NCBI GenBank assembly: GCA_017651785.1
Contig: JAGCCD010000094.1
Location: forward strand, 1 to 5,771
Direction: 5' to 3'
DNA length: 5,771 nucleotides
Source of the DNA: Bacteroidales bacterium
GTDB taxonomy: Bacteria; Bacteroidota; Bacteroidia; Bacteroidales; UBA932
Shown here: positions 1-4,859 of the stretch, piece after piece
How positions within the stretch are numbered: position 1 is the first letter of the stretch
Layout of the letters: each line of letters opens with the position of its first letter
Position numbers and translations under genes: made by a program
The notes under the pieces: model-generated
What the model was told of the DNA's origin: nothing
Seen by the model: the letters and a program-made list of their open reading frames with translations, nothing else
Database searches by the model: none

Positions 1-32
1 ACGTAAGTTAGTTTTCAGTTTTTTTTATCTTA

Positions 33-187
33 GCCGCGGTGCCTTATTGGGTTCTGCGGGCTTGCCGCCCTCGGCGAGGAAGAGGGGGGACCGCTTGCGG
101 TGGGGTCAAAAAAGTCGGATATTTTTGCGAGCCTGCAAAAATATCCGATTTCTTTTGACTCCGCAGAACCCAATAAGGCACCGCGGC
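33..187. repeat. Palindromic element with 27-bp perfect terminal inverted repeats and internal hairpins
   Basis: The arms at 33-59 and 161-187 are perfect reverse complements over 27 bp (outer ends GCCGCGG/CCGCGGC). Between them are three smaller inverted repeats: CCTC/GAGG (69-72/76-79), ACCGC/GCGGT (90-94/97-101) and a 14-bp perfect stem, TCGGATATTTTTGC at 115-128 against 135-148, with a 6-nt loop. GTCAAAA (105-111) can also pair with TTTTGAC (153-159). A single strand could therefore fold into a branched structure with a long closing stem. The element begins 19 bp past the stop codon of the uridine phosphorylase gene. I see no transposase and no clear target-site duplication. It could be a MITE-like or REP-like dispersed repeat, or a structured 3' end. 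The bases before it (1-32) are T-rich with nothing else recognisable. The repeats are certain; their role is not. Confidence 0.85.
108..148 (-). terminator. Probable intrinsic terminator of the leftward operon
   Basis: Read on the minus strand, the 14-bp stem (148-135 with 128-115, loop 134-129) is followed by one C and six consecutive Ts (113-108), the layout of a Rho-independent terminator. The stem is rather AT-rich. It lies inside the larger palindrome at 33-187, so the longer 27-bp stem could compete with it. On the plus strand the same hairpin is followed by TTTCTTTT, so it might also act in the other direction. The position, about 60 bp after the uridine phosphorylase stop codon, fits the end of the three-gene transcript. 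Confidence 0.5.
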
Positions 188-206
188 GGAAACTATATCC
201 GACCTC

Positions 207-1091
207 TTACAGCGTAGACATTCTGTCGACTGCAAGCTCGACGAGTTTGCGGATGGCGGGTTTGTAGTCGGGGTTGGAGCTCTGGAGGTAGCGGTTGGCG
301 ATGATGCAGCAGACGGTGCTGGCGTTGTGGCCGAGGTGGGCTGCAAAGCCGGCCAGGGGCGAGCTTTCCATCTCGAAGTTGGTGATCTTGTAGTCCTCTC
401 CGGCCTCTGTGAAGCGGAAGCTCTCTATGTCCTCAAGCATATTGGGCATTGCCAGGGGAAGACGCACTACGCGTCCCTGAGGGCCGTAGAAGCCGGGGGC
501 GGAGATGGTGACGCCCTTTACCGTGACATCTTTGAAAAGGTTGATGATCTTGGGAGAAGCCTTTACAAAGTAAGGAGACGGGAGCGTGGGATTCCAGTTC
601 ATGTGCTTTTTGAAAGCATCTTCTACCGCCGGGATGGTGACCTTGTCCCTGTCTGCGTACCAGTTCATTACGCCGTCAAAACCAACGCTGATGTGTGAAA
701 GCACGTAGCTGCCCAGGGGGATGTCTGCGTGCAGGGCGCCGGAGGTACCGATTCTGATGATGTTGAGAGCCTTGTGTTCGGGCTTGACCTCACGGGTCTG
801 GAAATCTACGTTTGCAAGGGCGTCAAGCTCGGTCATCACGATGTCGATATTGTCGGGGCCGATGCCGTGGGAGAGGGCCGTGATGCGTTTGCCGTTGCGC
901 TTGCCCGTGATGGAAACGAATTCACGCGACTCGTGGCGGAACTCTATGTCCTCGAGGTACTCTCCTATCATATCCACCCTGGAGGGGTCTCCCACCATGA
1001 TGACATTGTCGGCCAGTTCCTCGGGCTTGAGGTGGATGTGGAATACGGAGCCGTCACCGTTGATGATAAGTTCTGATTCTGGGATTCTCAT
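207..1091 (-). CDS. udp: Nucleoside phosphorylase, uridine phosphorylase type
   Basis: This 294-aa cytosolic enzyme of the PNP/UDP family probably splits uridine with phosphate into uracil and ribose-1-phosphate, for pyrimidine salvage. Visible motifs: VFH near the N-terminus (H18, like His8 of E. coli UP, which reaches the neighbouring active site); the phosphate-binding GDPSR (34-38); RIGTSG (113-118); GFYGPQGR (200-207), where F201, Q205 and R207 match the uracil-binding Phe162, Gln166 and Arg168 of E. coli UP; and NFEMESS (238-244), matching the ribose-binding E-M-E. The Gln/Arg pair and the lack of an Asp after EME argue against a purine nucleoside phosphorylase. The start at 1091 (MRIPESELIING) is preferred because the 34 residues available upstream overlap DUF4293 and do not look like family sequence. 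It is the last gene of a three-gene operon, 13 bp after DUF4293. The stop is TAA. The leader is A-rich without a clear Shine-Dalgarno. Substrate assignment comes from motifs only. Confidence 0.92.
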   Translation of the reverse strand: MRIPESELIINGDGSVFHIHLKPEELADNVIMVGDPSRVDMIGEYLEDIEFRHESREFVSITGKRNGKRITALSHGIGPDNIDIVMTELDALANVDFQTREVKPEHKALNIIRIGTSGALHADIPLGSYVLSHISVGFDGVMNWYADRDKVTIPAVEDAFKKHMNWNPTLPSPYFVKASPKIINLFKDVTVKGVTISAPGFYGPQGRVVRLPLAMPNMLEDIESFRFTEAGEDYKITNFEMESSPLAGFAAHLGHNASTVCCIIANRYLQSSNPDYKPAIRKLVELAVDRMSTL

Positions 1092-1104
1092 GATTGATAT
1101 GTTT

Positions 1105-1506
1105 TTAGTGTTTTCTCTTTGAAGAACGGAGGCGTGAGGCGCTGCGCACCATAAGCTCGTCCGCCCAGATGGAGCGGGCGGCAAGGACGTCAAGGATCAC
1201 GGCGACGAGCGGAAAGATGGCGGGTACCTTGAACAGAGGGTCGTTGCCCGTTACCAGGAAGTCTACCACCAGCCAGGCCTGGAACGCCAGCGTGATGATG
1301 GCGGACAACACGGCGGTGCGGACCTGGAATATGCGGATCTTCCAGGTGGTGAGCGCAAGGACGTTCAGAATGGTGATGATGACAAGCAGCACCGTATACG
1401 GCCAATATGAGGTGAAGGCCACACCCTGTGCCTTGTCACAGAAGAACAATGCCGCCACGAGGCCCGTGGCTATTGCCAGATAGAGTGTTTGAATTCTCTG
1501 CCACAT
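1105..1506 (-). CDS. DUF4293 family four-helix membrane protein
   Basis: This 133-aa protein starts MWQRIQTLYL and ends with a basic tail after the motif DELMVRSASRLR (116-127). Both ends are typical of the DUF4293 family, known from Bacteroidota and of unknown function. Four hydrophobic segments are visible at about residues 6-23, 36-54, 65-84 and 95-112, so it should be an inner-membrane protein with short loops. The strongly basic C-terminus (RLRSSKRKH) is probably cytoplasmic. It sits 6 bp downstream of the LytTR regulator gene and 13 bp upstream of the nucleoside phosphorylase gene, all on the same strand, which implies co-transcription. Its closeness to a membrane-bound regulator hints at a shared membrane role, but nothing in the sequence shows a mechanism. 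Length is normal for the family, and no catalytic residues are evident. Confidence 0.9.
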   Translation of the reverse strand: MWQRIQTLYLAIATGLVAALFFCDKAQGVAFTSYWPYTVLLVIITILNVLALTTWKIRIFQVRTAVLSAIITLAFQAWLVVDFLVTGNDPLFKVPAIFPLVAVILDVLAARSIWADELMVRSASRLRSSKRKH

Positions 1507-1512
1507 AATCTT

Positions 1513-2394
1513 TTACCTTGAATTGAAACGGGCAAGCACGGCCTGCTCGTATGTCTTTGAAACCGGGATGACGGGGGTGGAGTCGCTGTCCAGCTGGACG
1601 CTGTAGCCGTCTTTGCCGGAAGAGAGCACCCGCACCTTGCGGATGTTGATGATGTATTTGCGGTGACAGCGCACGAGGTCGCTTTCCGCAAAGCTGTCCT
1701 CCACCGTCTTGAGACGGCAGCGGAGCATATATTTGCGCATTTCTCCGGACGAGTCCTCGTACCAGGCCTGGATGTAGTTGTCGTCTGACTCTATGAAGAA
1801 GAGGCTGTCCGGGCTCACGGAGAACTTTAGGGCGCCGCTGTTGTCGAAAAGGGTGATGCGGCTCTCTTCACTTGGCTGGATGGGGGTATCGCTCACCACC
1901 TCCGAGTAGCTCATAAGGCGGATGGTGTTATCCTTCTCTTCTATCATAAGGTACAGGGCGGCGATGAGATAAGGCACGCCGATGGACATAGTGGAATATG
2001 CCAGCGCGCCTAGCAGGATACGCCCGAAACTGGAATGCTCAGACGTAATGACGCCGTATTTTACTCCTTCTACGGTGAAAAAGGCGTAGATGAGCGATAT
2101 GAGCACTATTTCGCCTGCTGCCCAGAGGATAAAGCGCCCCACTGTGAAGTTCTGAGCGCCACGAAGGGCATATTTTGCCACATTGCTGAAAGATACGATG
2201 GCAAGGGACAGCAGGTAGAAAACTATGGTGAAAACGAATGCCTCGCTGCGACCGAGGGAGAACCAGGCGTTGTGTGAGAAAGGTATGCTCAGAAGCAGGA
2301 ACACGATGGACCAGAAGGCGGCGAAAGTGACTGTCGCCGTGAGCTGGTGCTTGCCCAGAAGGAAACGCGGAAGCTGGTCTGAGAGCCTTGGCAT
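1513..2394 (-). CDS. Membrane-anchored LytTR-domain transcriptional regulator
   Basis: This is a 293-aa two-part protein. The N-terminal half holds four predicted membrane helices (about residues 18-39, 51-71, 87-108 and 124-150). A short linker leads to a LytTR DNA-binding domain at about 178-290, recognised by LFFIESDDNYIQAWY (198-212), RCHRKYIINIRKV (242-254, the conserved V-R-x-H-R-x-Y-I-x-N type signature) and IPVSKTY (276-282). There is no receiver domain and no histidine kinase next to it, so it is probably not a classical two-component response regulator. It may sense a membrane signal directly or through a partner such as the adjacent DUF4293 protein (inference). It is the first gene of the leftward operon and is divergent from fabF. 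The start at 2394 is the only plausible ATG before the first helix; the next Met is at residue 136. A TATATTTG box ends only 5 bp before this ATG. The family is clear; target genes and signal are unknown. Confidence 0.9.
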   Translation of the reverse strand: MPRLSDQLPRFLLGKHQLTATVTFAAFWSIVFLLLSIPFSHNAWFSLGRSEAFVFTIVFYLLSLAIVSFSNVAKYALRGAQNFTVGRFILWAAGEIVLISLIYAFFTVEGVKYGVITSEHSSFGRILLGALAYSTMSIGVPYLIAALYLMIEEKDNTIRLMSYSEVVSDTPIQPSEESRITLFDNSGALKFSVSPDSLFFIESDDNYIQAWYEDSSGEMRKYMLRCRLKTVEDSFAESDLVRCHRKYIINIRKVRVLSSGKDGYSVQLDSDSTPVIPVSKTYEQAVLARFNSR

Positions 2395-2399
2395 AAGTG

Positions 2400-2407
2400 C
2401 AAATATA
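2400..2407 (-). promoter_or_regulatory. Putative -7 promoter box (TATATTTG) for the LytTR-DUF4293-udp operon
   Basis: On the minus strand this reads TATATTTG, an exact match to the Bacteroidota -7 element TAnnTTTG. Only 5 bp separate it from the LytTR ATG, so transcription would start at or within a few bases of the start codon. The best upstream TTTG (2440-2437) is about 29 bp away, longer than the usual spacing for a -33 box, so the upstream element is weak or absent. Confidence 0.55.
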
Positions 2408-2418
2408 CGAAAAATTTG

Positions 2419-2426
2419 TATATTTG
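2419..2426 (+). promoter_or_regulatory. Putative -7 promoter box (TATATTTG) for fabF
   Basis: TATATTTG matches the Bacteroidota -7 consensus TAnnTTTG exactly and lies 20 bp upstream of the fabF ATG. Initiation a few bases downstream, near 2431-2433, would leave a leader of about 15 nt. There is no clear TTTG at the expected -33 position; the nearest candidate, CTTG at 2387-2390, is 28 bp upstream. The leader (ACAAAACAGCA before ATG) is A-rich without a Shine-Dalgarno sequence, which is normal for this phylum. Confidence 0.6.
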
Positions 2427-2446
2427 CGGCCTATTACAAAACAGCA

Positions 2447-3691
2447 ATGGAAAGACGTGTAGCAGTAACCGGACTCGGCGTTATCTCCTGTATCGGAAAT
2501 AACGTCCAGACCTTTTGGAACAGTCTCAAGGGCGGCGTTTGCGGCCTTGACTATATAGCGGAATTCGAAGAGGCGGGCCTCCCCGTCAAGATAGCCGGAA
2601 AGATAAAGGACTTCAACCCCGAGGAATACGGCATGGACAAGCCCTTCATCCGCAAGCAGGATCCTTTCACCATTTTTGCAATGGCGTCCGCCTACCAGGC
2701 AATGAAAGATTCCGGCCTTGTGGTGGGAGAAAACATAGAGGCAGACCGTCTGTCAACATACGTGAGCTCCGGAATCGGCGGCTTCGCCACCATCCAGAGA
2801 GAGATCATGAAGATGGTCGAGGACCCCAGCGGCCAGTGGATCTCTCCCCTCTTCGTCCCCACAATGATTTCTGACATGGCGGGCGGCCAGATTGCCATCA
2901 AATACGGCGCACAAGGCTCCTGCATAGATATCGTCACCGCCTGCGCAACCGCAACCCACTCTATCGGAGAAGCATACCGTGCCGTTCTTCACGGCTACAC
3001 GGACGCGGTTATTACCGGCGGTACGGACCACTGCGCCATCCCCATCGGCGCAGCCGCCTTTGGAAACGCCCGCACCCTAGCCAGGGCAGAAGATCCCAAG
3101 TACGCCAGTCTCCCCTTCAACGCAAACCGCAGCGGTTTCGTGATGGCAGACGGCTCGGCCGTGCTCATTCTGGAAGAAATGGAGCACGCAATCGCCCGCG
3201 GCGCGCATATTTATGCTGAGATGGTGGGCTACGGCTCCACATGCGACGCTTATCACGCTACGGCCCCCAGGCCCGACGGCAGCACACAGGCCCGCTGCAT
3301 ACGCGAGGCTCTTGACCAGGCAGGCTTCAATCCCGACAAGGACGTCACGTACATCAACGCCCACGGCACAGGTACCCAGCTGAACGATGTTGCAGAAACG
3401 GCAGCATACAAGCTCGCTTTCGGCGACGCCGCCTACAAGATCCACATCAGCAGCACCAAATCGATGCACGGCCATATGTTCGGCGCTACCGGCGCAGCGG
3501 AGGCCATTGCAGCCATCCTTGCGCTCAAGGAAGGAATAGTTCCTCCCACCATCAACCTGGATTCTCCCGACCCCGCCTGCGACCTGGACTACACCCCCAA
3601 CAAGGCTCTTGAGGCCCCGCTCACGCTCAGCCTTTCAGATTCCTTCGGTTTTGGAGGGCACAATGCATGTATCGCTTTTAGAAAAGCATAA
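2447..3691 (+). CDS. fabF: Beta-ketoacyl-ACP synthase II (KAS II) family protein
   Basis: This 414-aa condensing enzyme has the full length of FabF. It should catalyse the decarboxylative condensation of malonyl-ACP with an acyl-ACP in type II fatty-acid elongation in the cytosol. The thiolase-fold features are all present: N-terminal RRVAVTGLGVISCIGNN; nucleophile C166 in VTACATATH; H306 in NAHGTGT; K338 and H343 in STKSMHGHMFGATGAAE, with E352; and the C-terminal gating loop SFGFGGHNA (399-407). The Cys-His-His triad marks an active elongating KAS rather than a chain-length factor. The ATG at 2447 is chosen because it directly precedes the conserved start; the 74 in-frame residues upstream run antisense through the LytTR gene. 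The residue before GH is His (H341) where E. coli FabF has Thr. The gene stands alone, ending in a terminator, without the acpP or rnc neighbours often found beside the main fabF, so it may be a second paralogue with specialised substrates. The family is secure; the exact role is less so. Confidence 0.93.
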   Translation: MERRVAVTGLGVISCIGNNVQTFWNSLKGGVCGLDYIAEFEEAGLPVKIAGKIKDFNPEEYGMDKPFIRKQDPFTIFAMASAYQAMKDSGLVVGENIEADRLSTYVSSGIGGFATIQREIMKMVEDPSGQWISPLFVPTMISDMAGGQIAIKYGAQGSCIDIVTACATATHSIGEAYRAVLHGYTDAVITGGTDHCAIPIGAAAFGNARTLARAEDPKYASLPFNANRSGFVMADGSAVLILEEMEHAIARGAHIYAEMVGYGSTCDAYHATAPRPDGSTQARCIREALDQAGFNPDKDVTYINAHGTGTQLNDVAETAAYKLAFGDAAYKIHISSTKSMHGHMFGATGAAEAIAAILALKEGIVPPTINLDSPDPACDLDYTPNKALEAPLTLSLSDSFGFGGHNACIAFRKA

Positions 3692-3726
3692 GTATCGTTC
3701 CGAGACACCGGACGACAGAGCATAAT

Positions 3727-3760
3727 AAAGGCCGAGTGCATTAGCATTCGGCCTTTCTTT
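3727..3760. terminator. Bidirectional intrinsic terminator between fabF and prfA
   Basis: The arms AAAGGCCGAGTGC (3727-3739) and GCATTCGGCCTTT (3744-3756) pair over 13 bp around an ATTA loop, with one G-T wobble (3736/3747). On the plus strand the stem runs into CTTTTAT; on the minus strand it runs into CCTTTATTAT. It lies 35 bp after the fabF stop and 8-11 bp after the prfA stop, so it probably ends both convergent transcripts. Confidence 0.9.
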
Positions 3761-3767
3761 TATCGGA

Positions 3768-4856
3768 CTATTCGCCGGCCTCTTTGAGGCGTTCGGCGTT
3801 TTCTGCGATCTGAAGCTGGTCTATGCACTCCTGGATGTCTCCGTCCATGAAGACGGGGAGGTTGTACATGCTCCAGTTGATGCGATGGTCAGTTACACGA
3901 CCCTGGGGATAGTTATAAGTGCGGATTTTGGCGGAGCGGTCTCCGGTGCTCACCATAGTCTTGCGCTTGGCGGCGATGCCGTCCAGATACTTCTGGTGCT
4001 CGAGGTTATAGAGCCTGGTACGTAGTTCCTCGAAAGCGCGGTCCTTGTTCTTGAGCTGCGAGCGCTCCTCCTGGCACTGCACGACAAGGCCCGAAGGGAT
4101 ATGGGTGAGGCGCACGGCGGAATAGGTGGTGTTGACGCCCTGGCCGCCGGGACCGGAAGAGCAGAACAGATCAAGCCTGATATCGTCCCAGCTCAGGTCT
4201 ACGTCGAACTCGCCCGCCTCGGGGAAAACGGCCACGGAAGCGGCCGAGGTCTGGATCCTGCCCTGAGTCTCGGTCTGGGGAACGCGCTGCACGCGGTGCA
4301 CGCCGGACTCGTATTTCATTACTCCGTACACGCCGTCTCCGCTGAGCTTGAAGACTATCTGCTTGAAACCGCCGGAAGTGCCGGGGGCCTGGTCGGTGAC
4401 CTCGAGCCTCCAGCCGCGGCGCTCGGCAAAGTGCTGGTACATACGGAAAAGGTCTCCCGCAAATATTGCAGCCTCGTCTCCTCCGGTGCCGCCGCGGATC
4501 TCTATGATGGCGTTCTTGCCGTCGTCGGGGTCGGCCGGGATGAGGAGGAGTTTGATCTCCTGTTCAAGCTCGGGGAGCCTGGGCTCGAGGTCCGCAATTT
4601 CCTCGCGGGCCATCTCGCGCAGCTCGTCGTCTTTCTCGTTCAGGAGGATGTCCTTTGCGGACTGCAGGTCCGACAAAGTTTTCTCGTATTCGTGGCCTTT
4701 GGCAATGATGGGCTCAAGCTCCTTGTAGTCCTTGTTGAGCTGGACGTACCTCTTCATATCGGACATTACGCCCGGATCTGAGAGCTGGTCCTGGATGGAC
4801 TGGAACTTGCCTTCAAGCGAAAGGACTTTTTCCAATAGCGTATTCTCTGCTGCCAT
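3768..4856 (-). CDS. prfA: Peptide chain release factor 1 (RF1)
   Basis: This 362-aa class I release factor recognises UAA and UAG in the ribosomal A site and triggers peptidyl-tRNA hydrolysis. It has the family's normal length and order: a helical N-terminal domain rich in charged residues (about 1-105), the core with [10 protein letters not shown] (121-130), a codon-recognition region, the GGQ loop, and the C-terminal [13 protein letters not shown] (313-325). The anticodon-like tripeptide is PQT (193-195), the PxT form of RF1 rather than the SPF of RF2. The catalytic GGQ is at 237-239 within [12 protein letters not shown]; its Gln is the usual PrmC methylation site. An oddity is GRIQTSA (199-205): Q202 replaces the His (E. 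coli His197) that stacks on the second stop-codon base. The gene begins 3 bp after the upstream stop, in the same frame, with AAGGAG 9 nt before its ATG. It ends in TAG, a codon RF1 itself reads. Identity is very secure. Confidence 0.98.
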   Translation of the reverse strand: MAAENTLLEKVLSLEGKFQSIQDQLSDPGVMSDMKRYVQLNKDYKELEPIIAKGHEYEKTLSDLQSAKDILLNEKDDELREMAREEIADLEPRLPELEQEIKLLLIPADPDDGKNAIIEIRGGTGGDEAAIFAGDLFRMYQHFAERRGWRLEVTDQAPGTSGGFKQIVFKLSGDGVYGVMKYESGVHRVQRVPQTETQGRIQTSAASVAVFPEAGEFDVDLSWDDIRLDLFCSSGPGGQGVNTTYSAVRLTHIPSGLVVQCQEERSQLKNKDRAFEELRTRLYNLEHQKYLDGIAAKRKTMVSTGDRSAKIRTYNYPQGRVTDHRINWSMYNLPVFMDGDIQECIDQLQIAENAERLKEAGE

Positions 4857-4859
4857 AAC

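Larger units (their letters stand above)
2399..2427. repeat. Perfect 10-bp inverted repeat in the divergent promoter region
   Basis: GCAAATATAC (2399-2408) and GTATATTTGC (2418-2427) are perfect reverse complements separated by the 9-bp spacer GAAAAATTT. The repeat occupies the core of the 52-bp gap between the LytTR gene and fabF. Each arm contains an outward-facing TATATTTG box, so the symmetry may simply reflect two back-to-back promoters. It may equally form an operator for a dimeric regulator. Confidence 0.85.

Noticed and set aside
33..187. Insertion sequence or CRISPR-like array
   Set aside because: There is no transposase, no regularly spaced direct repeats and no clear target duplication; only inverted repeats are present.
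44..346. 100-codon minus-strand open frame through the palindromic element
   Set aside because: It runs through the inverted repeats and overlaps the udp coding region in another frame; its composition (runs of Ser, Thr, Pro, Ala) is that of a shadow frame.
1092..1193. 34-residue N-terminal extension of the nucleoside phosphorylase
   Set aside because: It overlaps the DUF4293 gene and does not look like the family; the Met at 1091 begins the recognisable N-terminus.
2225..2446. 74-residue N-terminal extension of FabF
   Set aside because: It is antisense to LytTR coding sequence and crosses the promoter; KAS II proteins begin at the RRVAVTGLG motif.
4101..4781. 226-codon plus-strand open frame opposite prfA
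   Set aside because: It lies wholly within the clearly coding prfA on the other strand, has no recognisable motif, and is explained by GC-rich codon usage.
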